Part shown: positions 9,152 to 15,804 of the stretch, in pieces
Layout of the letters: the number at the start of each line of letters is the position of its first letter
Position numbering within the stretch: the first letter of the stretch is position 1
From: Tieghemiomyces parasiticus
Taxonomy: Eukaryota > Kickxellomycota > Dimargaritomycetes > Dimargaritales > Dimargaritaceae
Direction: 5' to 3'
DNA: 15,804 bases
Assembly: GCA_027575765.1 (NCBI GenBank)
Contig: JANBPT010001044.1
Coordinates: 1 to 15,804 of the forward strand
Notes under the pieces: model-generated
The model's database searches: none
The model's input: only the letters and a program-made list of their open reading frames with translations
Told to the model about the DNA's origin: nothing
Position numbers and translations under genes: made by a program

Positions 9152-10881
9152 TGCGACTATCCTTGACCCTGCGTCTGGGGCGGCTGGCCGTCGCCACATT
9201 ACTTTTATTCCTCACTAGTCATCGTCGCGCATACGGGTCCATACTACGTACCGACACCGACCAGGAGGTTGTAGCACATAGCCCACCTCTATTGGCCGAA
9301 AACAATCCGGCAACGTCGGTCGTGCCGAACTACGATGCCCGCCTCATCGAAGTGACTCTCGACGCTGGCTGTCAGTTCGCGCTACCGGGTTTCCCGTTGT
9401 CAGTACTGCCTATCCCGGAGGACAAGCAAACCCGGCTCGCAGCTCTGGTCCATCTGACTCCAGCGTGTCCCACCGTTCTCCAGGTATTACTAGCCAACCG
9501 GAGCCCGACGAACGGGATAGCCTACGACATCCGGAACGCCGTCAATACCCTAGTGTTCGCCTCCAAGTTCAATGCACCCGACGCTGACATTGGCGGCACT
9601 GTCGAGAATATCTTCCAGTACTATCTGGAGGGAATCCCTTTATATAAGATGGATATCTTGGTGGTCGGTGCTGATGGCGGCCAGGCCCTAAGCGCCGTTT
9701 CGGATGAAGCCAATGCAACCGCTGGACTACCCGTTCGAATCGTCTACGAGGCCAGTCCCTGGGACGCATATTACAACTCGGCCTCCTGGCTGGGCCCCTG
9801 CTGGACATTCTTTACGCTTCATTTATTGGCCACCGCTTACCTGGCCTACCGTGCCATACGAATGATGCTTATTCACGGGTATGCCTTTCGAGGCCCCTTC
9901 CTCGCCTGGCGTATCGTGACGGTTCTCCTATTGCTCCATTTCACTTTGCTTATGATATGTCCCATCGAATCCGCTTTCACGCGGCTTAGTAGCTGCACCA
10001 ACAAATTAGGCATGGCCCTCGAGGGGTTTGCCTACTTTGTCCTCATCGTGGAGTGGGCACGGGAGGCCTACCGTCGATACCGTTGGCGCTATTTGTACTA
10101 CTTTAACTTTCTGACCCTCACCACTCTTGCCTTGCTAGCGTTGTCGGCCTGTCTCGCTGCTGCCCAGGTCTACCACTACACCAGTGAAGGCCTGAACACG
10201 CTATCCCGGGGCCTTCGCTGGTACGTCGGCCCCACTCTGATTCTCGTTCAGCTCTCTGTTCTCGTGTATAGCGGAATAAGTATTGCAGCCGTCCAAAGGA
10301 GAGCTAGCCTCTCTGAGGAGGACTCTTTAGCCCTTTTCAAACCGACCGTTTTATGCCTCCTTTCCTGCTCTGGCTTCGCGGTGACCTTCCTCACCGATAC
10401 GATCCGGACTGCCATTTGGCCGCAGCCCCTCATTGTAATCTTCATTGCCAGCACCGCATGCCAACAGGTTTTCTCCCTTGCCACCGCCGCAGCCATCATG
10501 TGGACGTTCTCAGAGGCCTACAAAGTTTGCGACCACCGTTCAGTGGGAGATGGGCAGTCTCCCCAGGTGTCTCCGCGCGAAAAATCGGGGTCATCGGGAC
10601 CGCAACTTCCTCTAGCGACGGTCGTTACGGAGAAGAGCAAAATTGGTCGGCCTGATCTGGTGAGTACCTACCTGCCTCACATTCAGGTAGACGTGAACCT
10701 TGAATTATCTGCGTGGTATGCAGATCAATCCATAAACCAGGCCGGTCGGGGCCCTCCCCACGACTCATCCATAACCTCTTCGGGTACCTTCGCCTCACAC
10801 GACTTGGCTGGCTTCTTCACCCGCAAGTTTTCAATATTACAACAGCGTGGTCCTCCAGAATCGGCGCCCTGTAAGGGGTGA
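9151..10881 (+). CDS. Seven-transmembrane protein with signal peptide and extracytoplasmic N-domain
   Basis: An uninterrupted 576-aa frame. I start it at the ATG at 9151, because the upstream extension uses only a TTG and this ATG puts a good signal peptide at residues 1-30 (basic start, hydrophobic core VATLLLFLT, cut near AYGS). Residues about 31-213 form an extracytoplasmic domain with N-x-S/T sites at 116 and 188 and a strand-like LYKMDILVVGADGG segment near 164-177. Seven hydrophobic segments lie at about 214-234, 252-272, 286-306, 317-339, 357-380, 395-414 and 426-452. A Ser/Pro-rich tail of about 120 residues follows, predicted cytoplasmic. The N-domain end (GLPVRIVYEASPWD just before TM1) recalls uncharacterised fungal proteins that pair a protease-associated-like domain with 7TM; this is inference. 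A GPCR-like sensor is possible but no GPCR signature motif is visible. A small regulatory uORF precedes it. Confidence 0.8.
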   Translation: MRLSLTLRLGRLAVATLLLFLTSHRRAYGSILRTDTDQEVVAHSPPLLAENNPATSVVPNYDARLIEVTLDAGCQFALPGFPLSVLPIPEDKQTRLAALVHLTPACPTVLQVLLANRSPTNGIAYDIRNAVNTLVFASKFNAPDADIGGTVENIFQYYLEGIPLYKMDILVVGADGGQALSAVSDEANATAGLPVRIVYEASPWDAYYNSASWLGPCWTFFTLHLLATAYLAYRAIRMMLIHGYAFRGPFLAWRIVTVLLLLHFTLLMICPIESAFTRLSSCTNKLGMALEGFAYFVLIVEWAREAYRRYRWRYLYYFNFLTLTTLALLALSACLAAAQVYHYTSEGLNTLSRGLRWYVGPTLILVQLSVLVYSGISIAAVQRRASLSEEDSLALFKPTVLCLLSCSGFAVTFLTDTIRTAIWPQPLIVIFIASTACQQVFSLATAAAIMWTFSEAYKVCDHRSVGDGQSPQVSPREKSGSSGPQLPLATVVTEKSKIGRPDLVSTYLPHIQVDVNLELSAWYADQSINQAGRGPPHDSSITSSGTFASHDLAGFFTRKFSILQQRGPPESAPCKG

Positions 10882-11051
10882 CGAGGCTTCTATTCACAAC
10901 ATGTCTTTAAATAATAAGTATCTTGCGGGTCCACTTTTTTTTCATGGGTAAACGACCTAATGCCGAGACTACAGCTATTCTATTTTTTTTCCTTCTATAT
11001 AGGCGCGCATTATCGCCGAGTACTGTCTGAATTGACTGCGCAGCGGGCAGG

Positions 11052-11290
11052 TTAGAACTGAGTCACAAAGTTAACCTTGGTGGCCCAGGCCCGAATTCTC
11101 AACAAGTTGGAAAGTCTAGGCACGCGTGAGTTTGTACAGACCAGCGGGTCAGGGCACCGTGCCAGGTGACTGCCACCGGTGTGCAACGGCCATAATTCAC
11201 GCCAAACAAGTAGCCAGGTTTCATTGACGATCAACAGGTGGTCCTTGGCCCCGGCGAAATCCATCCGCAAATCGACCGTAACTCCGATAC
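11052..11290 (-). pseudogene. Decayed integrase-like fragment (Ty3/gypsy type), tentative
   Basis: A minus-strand frame of about 75 codons, open from a TAG near 11290 to a TAA at 11054. In order it reads VDLRMDFAG, LLIV, a Trp, RELWPL, and finally ATKVNF...VTQF. In Ty3/gypsy integrases the catalytic core runs VDFAGP...LLIVVD..S.W.E..P..T...TKVVSDNGTQF. Order and spacing are similar, but the second catalytic DNG is lost or scrambled and the flanks do not extend the match. No LTRs, reverse transcriptase or target duplications are visible. If real, it is an old retrotransposon relic; if not, it is chance. The likeness was judged by eye. Confidence 0.3.
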
Positions 11291-11633
11291 ACTAGTGGTG
11301 ATGGTCATCAGCAAGGATTTGGAGGAACACTGCCGTCGATATAGATGAGCAGCTACATGGACCAGGGCAAGATGGTTTACATACTGACAAGGGAGACCGG
11401 ATCAGGTCGATTTACGCGTTGAGTGTTCGCCGCAATAGGACCAGGGTTACACCACGGTAAGCCTACCTAAACCTGTTCAATGGGAAGTCCAAGTGAGCAA
11501 CCACCGTCAAGGAAAGCCAGACCCACCACTTGTAAAGGGTGGCGTAGCAAGCAGCAGTAGATTCTCGTTTGGCAGCTTGTCTACTGTAGATATCCCTGGT
11601 AATACTTCCCCTAGGATGAAGCAGCATGCTACA

Positions 11634-11639
11634 TTTATT
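11634..11639 (-). terminator. Poly(A) signal AATAAA for CSN1
   Basis: A perfect AATAAA on the minus strand, 36 nt beyond the CSN1 stop codon. Sequence, strand and distance all fit. Confidence 0.6.
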
Positions 11640-11674
11640 CGCATAAAGAAGCAGTTCAACCCTCACTGATCTTA

Positions 11675-13799
11675 CTAGACGTACCGCTTGCCACCCGATA
11701 TGTACATCCCCGCTTCGGTCAAGGCGACCCGCGAACGGATCAGGCGGGCCGTTTGGGTCAGTTTCTCCTCAAGCACCTCGGACTCGGCCAACGAGGATTG
11801 GAATGGATGAACGGCATTGAAGGTGATGGTCTGAAACCACCGCGCGAAATGGGCGTGAAGGATAGACCCAGTGAAGCGTAGGGGCAGAATCCCAAGGCGC
11901 CGATTAGTGAGAGGGAAGAGAGGTTACGAAGTGATTTCGATATTTAAATTGTGACTCGCCAATAGCCCAGCCAAGGGGCCCGGTTCGCGACTTACCTTGG
12001 TTACCCCATCTATCCTGGCAGTCCGCTTAGAATGACCCTTGGCCGGCGGACGTTGCAGGAGGCTAAAAATTCGCCGTTCCAGGGTTGATTCGGGCGTGTC
12101 AAAGGCCCAAGCCATGGTGTCGAGGCGGACGGTACTGAATGGTCGCATATAAGCCGCCAGCATCGCATCCCGAATCTGGTCTAAGAGGCCCTTCTCCAGG
12201 GGCATGGCCAGGTGCAGGTCCAGGCGAGCCAGCACCTGGGCGGTTTGGTGAAAGGTGGGGCAAGCAATTAACGGGGGGTTATTATTTTAAGCATACGACT
12301 GTACGGCCGAGCACGTGGTGCTGGGTCCATATCGTGGTTTCACAGCCGACCGGGGTTTAATTCGCATGACTTACCAGTTGCTCACTGAGCAGAGCGAACC
12401 CTTCGCGGTACTGAGCATTATAAAAGGCGTTCAAGGTTTGGAAAACGACAGGATTAAGTTCAAGATACGGAATGAACCACGGGTGGTCAAACAGGAGGGA
12501 CCGGTGTTCGTCCCGACTGAAGGTCGCCAGACTACAGAACATGACCAGAGTAGCGATATCTTGGGGCGAGAGTATCTGTTGAGGACGGGCGCGTGTGACA
12601 GATCGGTGTCGCACGTGGGGTGGATCATATGTGTGCTGTTAGGATGCCGGTTCTTCAGTGCAGGAGAGAGAGGGGGAGTGCTGCCACGGCTATCATCCAC
12701 GTCGGCTACATATCCTATGCCGTGGCTATCAGACTGCTTGGGTAGGACTATCTAAATTCTGGATAAAAAGATCGGCCACCAGCGACACCCTGCATCTGGT
12801 ACTTACCTGCATGGTCAAGCTCTCAGGCTCGGCAGTTATGTCCATCAGATGCCGGGCAGCGCCATGGTAATCGCCCTGATTCAGGCGGTACAGGGCGCGG
12901 GCGGCAAGTACTAGGGCGGAATCTGCTGGGGTTATACTGTCGTCCTTGAGCTTGGATAAATGGTCCAGACTGGCGTTAAGGGTGGACCATAGTTTATGTG
13001 TCGCCGCCAGCTGCTCGGGATAGGTGGGAGAGATAGGTGCCGATGTAATGAAAATGAAGTGGATAGGGAAGGAGAGCTAGGGTGAGGCCTTGGAAAAGGC
13101 AAGTGGACACGATTTGTCTTAGTGGCACCTGCTTTGCTTAGTGGGGTGTGGCGATGTCTGGCCGTGTTTCCACATTGGGCTGCATTGGTTGAAGCCCTCG
13201 GGAGAAGGGGGAGGGGTGAGGAAGTCCCTCGCGTTCTAATGGCCAAGCCTTACCTCAATGATACGCAAATGGTTGGCCACCAATTGTGATGAGTCTACCA
13301 GATTTAAACGTGCTTGCTGATAGTACTTGATGGCACTCTGACCGTCACCAATGCGGGCAGAGGCATCGCCGAGGTCGCGGTACCCCAGCCCAATACTCTC
13401 GCTGAGTTGGTTTTCACGGTAGGTACGCAGCTCGGCCTCCAAGCGACTTAGTGTTGCGCGGTTGGCCTGCCGGGTCGCCTCCGCCCAGGCTTCATCATGC
13501 GGGGGTATCACCAAGCCGCCGGACCCCGCCTCGCCTCCATCGCCAACTTTCCCGCCACTGCACCAGGGTTCGTTTCGGTAGCGGTGCCAGAGGTCTTCAT
13601 ACACCGCCAAGTACTGGTTAACATCGACGGTCCGGGACTTTAGCTCGTGTAGAGCGGCCCGGTAAGCGGCGGGGCGCAGGACCGGATCGCACGAGGCGAC
13701 GAAGAGCAGTCGCTGAACCTTGGTCTGGCCCTGGTAGTAGGCTAGGTGGTCTTCGATGGCAGCTACATCAGGACGGGTGGCAGGGTTGGAAGTGCTCAT
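11675..13799 (-). CDS. CSN1: COP9 signalosome subunit 1 (CSN1/GPS1), five exons
   Basis: Scaffold subunit of the COP9 signalosome, which removes Nedd8 from cullin-RING ubiquitin ligases. The model is join(13799-13254, 13010-12807, 12575-12375, 12235-11996, 11830-11675), 448 aa. All four introns (243, 231, 139 and 165 nt) are phase 0, with donors GTAAGG, GTAAGT, GTAAGT, GTAAGT and CAG acceptors. The ATG at 13799 is chosen over an upstream GTG. The N-terminal helical repeats match the family in order: IEDHLAYYQGQTKVQRLLFVA (14-34), AWAEATR (104-110) and ESIGLGYRDLGD (134-145) with the following A-I-K-Y-Y helix. The PCI domain spans about 251-400 (LSPQDIATLVMFCSLATFSRDE, then the winged-helix part DTMAWAFDTPESTLERRIFSLL, and ARIDGVTK). 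The final helix (398-448) is the complex-bundling tail. Rpn7 of the proteasome lid is the closest alternative, but the LSPQD/ATF block and N-terminus favour CSN1. A Gly-rich loop at 81-96 is lineage-specific. Confidence 0.9.
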
Positions 13800-13820
13800 T
13801 CTGACCCGTGTGTTTCCTTT

Positions 13821-13828
13821 GGACGTCA
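13821..13828 (-). promoter_or_regulatory. CRE/ATF-like element TGACGTCC upstream of CSN1
   Basis: Minus-strand TGACGTCC, 22-29 nt before the CSN1 ATG, contains the TGACGT core recognised by bZIP factors of the CREB/ATF type. It is so close to the start codon that it may lie in the leader. A single short match like this is expected by chance fairly often. Confidence 0.2.
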
Positions 13829-13912
13829 CAAGTGAATACGACTAGTGGACGATATAAGTGCACAGAACGGGGTTCGGTGAGTAGCGGAGAGATGGAAATA
13901 CGTGCGTTGATG

Positions 13913-13959
13913 GCAAAGGAATGGGACGCTGGAAAGGAGTGGGCAGCTGCAAAGGAATG
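13913..13959. repeat. 18-nt tandem repeat, about 2.6 copies, in the CSN1 leader/promoter
   Basis: Units begin at 13913, 13931 and 13949 with the core AAAGGARTG at 13915-13923, 13933-13941 and 13951-13959, an exact 18-nt spacing. The first two units match at 14 of 18 positions and the third keeps the first 11. On the CSN1 strand this reads as repeated CAYTCCTTT. It lies 115-160 nt before the CSN1 ATG, so it is either a cluster of factor sites or a simple minisatellite. Confidence 0.65.
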
Positions 13960-14441
13960 AGGGGGGCGGAGAAGGGAATGAACGGGTCTCCAGCAGTGTA
14001 CAGTGGCAGCGAGTAGAGAAGCGTGACTTCAGCTCTACTCTGCCTCCCAGAGTGTGTCGTAGAACTGAGCAAACGCATAGTGCCATCTTCTCTTGAATAC
14101 CCGCTGGGTCCGAGTTGGTGGCTAGGCAGCCCCGTCCTATCCCACCGCGCTGCTCCCACCTCGATATGCCCTTCCCCCTACTTTTACCACCGACTAATCA
14201 TGAAAACTGAAAACGGTCCAAGTATGGACAACAACGATCGGCTGGTAGCTGAGTCTATAATAAGACCAAGTCTGTAAGTTTGAATGTTGTTTGGTTGACG
14301 TGCCTACGTGTATGTGTCTCAGGAAACCCACCGGGTATGCAGGGCTTAGAGTCGGAGACCAGTCGGTAGAGGCCAGCCAACCAGCCAGGCCCCCTATCTG
14401 TGTGGTTAGCGGAGGCCCAAGTTAAAGCATGCCCCAGACGA

Positions 14442-14476
14442 AGGTCTCGACTTTCGGCCTACAGGCGTGGAGACCT
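14442..14476 (+). other. Nested inverted repeat next to a TATA element
   Basis: AGGTCTC (14442-14448) and GAGACCT (14470-14476) form a 7-bp stem. Inside it GCC/GGC (14457-14459 and 14464-14466) can close a small second stem around TACA. TATATAG follows at once (14477-14483). This could be part of an RNA, a protein-binding palindrome or chance. No known ncRNA family was recognised. Confidence 0.25.
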
Positions 14477-14962
14477 ATATAGAGGATGACATGGGCCGCG
14501 GCTTGAGAGAAGAGTGAACAGGTACAACTGTGTAGGGCTGTAAGCGAGCGGACCGTAAATATGTTGGATACTGAAATCGTATTGATTCTGTACGGCAATT
14601 AATCAAAGTAACTTCGGTACATAATAAGAAGGGGCCAGCGCGCTGGTTGGCCGGATATAGCCAAATGGTAAAGGGGAAGAAAAAAGACTGGGTAAAAAAG
14701 GGCGGCCTACAATGCCGACCGGTCCTCTATGGAATGGTTGTCGTCGGTCAATGAAAGCGGAGGGCCTGATAAGGACAGACACCCACCCATAATTCCGAAC
14801 TGTGCAACACATGCAATGCCGTTCTGCATCCTGATTTATTCCCTTAGACCCCGCTCATTCGTTTGCCAATCTGACCTCCCGTCCCCATTCCGTTCTTGTG
14901 CACACCATACAATCCATTTGACAACCCACAATTAACGGCGGACGTCTGCATTGCGAGTCGCC

Positions 14963-15804
14963 ATGAGCTCTCTGAATTCCGATGAAACCAGGTTCTTGAA
15001 ACTGGCCCGGCAGCACCCTGATGTAAGTACGCGGGTAGCCCACCTCTGCGCCTAATTCCCGCTTCCCCTCTCGTCCACGCCTGCCAGGAGTGGCAATTGG
15101 GCATGGCATGGAGCGTCAATGACCGTGTCAACGGATATGCCAGCCCGCCGCCCGTTCCCATGACTGACTTTCAGGTTACCCCCAACGCTAACGCTGGTGT
15201 CTTCCTCTCGTGTGAACCTCTTACCACACCCTCATTCGTCCAACGATATTCATGTGCGGGTTCAATTTACTCACTGCCTAGGGTATCGACAACGATACCA
15301 TCGCGCGGGAGTTGCCGGACCTGACGGATGAAGCCCTGATGAACGTCATCAACACGCTGTCGTCTAAGTCGCTCATCCAGTTTCTACGTAAGGGTTCAGA
15401 AACGATTTTCCAGGCCAAGTCCGATTCCGAGGCCGAGAAGTAAGTTTCGCAGAGAAAGAACTGGTCACACAGCCATCCATTCCATATACCGAGAATACTG
15501 GCTAGTATCCGTGACCTTATCAATATATATATATATTGTAGTCTCCTATGATGAAAGACCGAGAATGTGACTAACGGTGACTGACCCTACGAACTACTTA
15601 TCCGATCGGTAATGACCACAACTCCCCCAGGATGTCCGGCATGGACCCGGAGGAGCGCTTGGTATTCCAGCAGATTGAGGCCGCAGGGAACGAAGGGATT
15701 TGGTCCAAACGGATCCGGATCAAGTCTGGACTGATTGCCACCGTAGTCAACCGGTGTATTAAGAAGCTAGAGCAGAAATTGCTCATCAAGTCCGTGTCGT
15801 CTGT
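14963..15804 (+). CDS. RPC34: RNA polymerase III subunit RPC6 (Rpc34), 5' part
   Basis: Pol III-specific subunit of the RPC3/RPC6/RPC7 subcomplex (Rpc82/34/31 in yeast), which contacts TFIIIB and opens promoters of tRNA and 5S genes. The model is join(14963-15022, 15282-15439, 15631 to the window end), about 130 aa of a protein usually near 320 aa. Donors are GTAAGT and GTAAGT, acceptors CCTAG and CCCAG, intron phases 0 and 2. Exon 1 plus the start of exon 2 give KLARQHPD-GIDNDTI (cf. human ELCHQFPHGITDQVI). The first winged helix continues to about residue 63. The second begins with PEERLVFQQIEAAGNEGIWS and continues KRIRIKSGL, LEQKLLIKSVSSV, closely matching the family's EKLVYQIIEDAGNKGIWSRDIRYKSNL and LIKAVKSV. 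The gene is divergent from CSN1. The rest lies beyond the window. Confidence 0.9.
15521..15538. repeat. (AT)n palindrome in RPC6 intron 2
   Basis: CAATATATATATATATTG is a perfect 18-nt palindrome built on an AT dinucleotide run, within the intron 15440-15630. It has no coding effect. It is a likely length-polymorphic microsatellite. Confidence 0.8.

Larger units (their letters stand above)
10882..11674. other. Convergent intergenic region between 7TM and CSN1
   Basis: About 790 bp. The first 120 bp are AT-rich 3' UTR of the 7TM gene (AAATAATAAG at 10909-10918, T-runs near 10937 and 10983). The CSN1 3' UTR occupies the other end. Between them is a decayed integrase-like fragment on the minus strand, described separately. 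No intact gene or RNA gene is supported. Confidence 0.5.
13800..14962. other. Divergent promoter region between CSN1 and RPC6
   Basis: About 1.16 kb between two start codons on opposite strands. The CSN1-proximal side is purine-rich on the plus strand and carries an 18-nt tandem repeat (13913-13959) and a TGACGTCC element (minus, 13828-13821). The RPC6 side has a TATATAG (14477-14483) and a small hairpin (14442-14476). Short open frames on both strands (for example 13842-14159 and 14023-14277) have no recognisable content. Positions 14655-14670 look like a tRNA A box but no tRNA can be folded around it. Confidence 0.5.

Noticed and set aside
11463..11666. A 67-codon minus-strand frame just after CSN1.
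   Set aside because: It lies in the CSN1 3' UTR, spans its poly(A) signal and shows no conserved sequence.
14641..14720. tRNA-like A box (TAGCCAAATGGTAAAGG).
   Set aside because: No anticodon stem, no GGTTCGAATCC-type B box and no complementary acceptor strand could be found downstream.
14844..15161. A 105-codon minus-strand frame over RPC6 exon 1.
   Set aside because: It overlaps a well-supported exon on the other strand and has no recognisable content.
15547..15590. ATGATGA...CTGA in RPC6 intron 2, suggesting an intronic C/D box snoRNA.
   Set aside because: The boxes are only about 30 nt apart and there is no closing terminal stem, so it is too short for a normal C/D snoRNA.
1..15804. 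A novel defence, mobile or biosynthetic system spanning several genes.
   Set aside because: The recognisable genes are unrelated housekeeping genes in mixed orientations. Nothing in order, spacing or content suggests one functional cluster.

Overview
The window looks like nuclear DNA from a fungus, probably an early-diverging filamentous lineage (Mucoromycota, Zoopagomycota or chytrid-like). This is inferred from gene content and structure, not from any database match. The genes carry spliceosomal introns of about 140-260 nt with GTAAGT/GTAGGT donors and CAG/TAG acceptors. THOC5 and CSN1, both normally absent from Saccharomyces-type yeasts, are present. Poly(A) signals are AATAAA-like. Several reading frames begin only at NTG codons if read naively, and real starts were chosen at the first in-frame ATG.

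Layout. (1) 88-2184, plus: an intronless TypA/BipA GTPase with an Arg/Ser-rich mitochondrial presequence. (2) 2478-3934, minus: a five-exon THO complex subunit 5 (THOC5) gene that becomes visible only after splicing, converging on TypA. (3) 4310-7095, minus: a two-exon NOM1/Sgd1 ribosome-biogenesis gene with MIF4G and MA3 domains. (4) 7096-9150: about 2 kb between divergent genes, holding one doubtful small ORF (7583-7843), a TATA-like palindrome and, next to the following gene, an upstream ORF. (5) 9151-10881, plus: a signal-peptide protein with a roughly 180-residue extracytoplasmic domain and seven membrane segments, not recognised as a named family. (6) 10882-11674: mostly unassigned, with a decayed integrase-like fragment on the minus strand. 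(7) 11675-13799, minus: a five-exon COP9 signalosome subunit 1 (CSN1) gene whose four introns are all phase 0. (8) 13800-14962: a divergent promoter region with an 18-nt tandem repeat. (9) 14963-15804, plus: the 5' part of the RNA polymerase III subunit RPC6 (Rpc34) gene, cut by the window end.

The genes are housekeeping functions with no shared pathway. They cover mitochondrial translation (TypA), mRNA export (THOC5), ribosome biogenesis (NOM1), protein turnover through cullin deneddylation (CSN1) and Pol III transcription (RPC6). There is no operon logic. The orientation gives two divergent pairs (NOM1/7TM and CSN1/RPC6) and two convergent pairs (TypA/THOC5 and 7TM/CSN1). No defence island, biosynthetic cluster, CRISPR array or rRNA/tRNA gene was found. 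The most interesting unexplained item is the 7TM protein together with its start-overlapping uORF.
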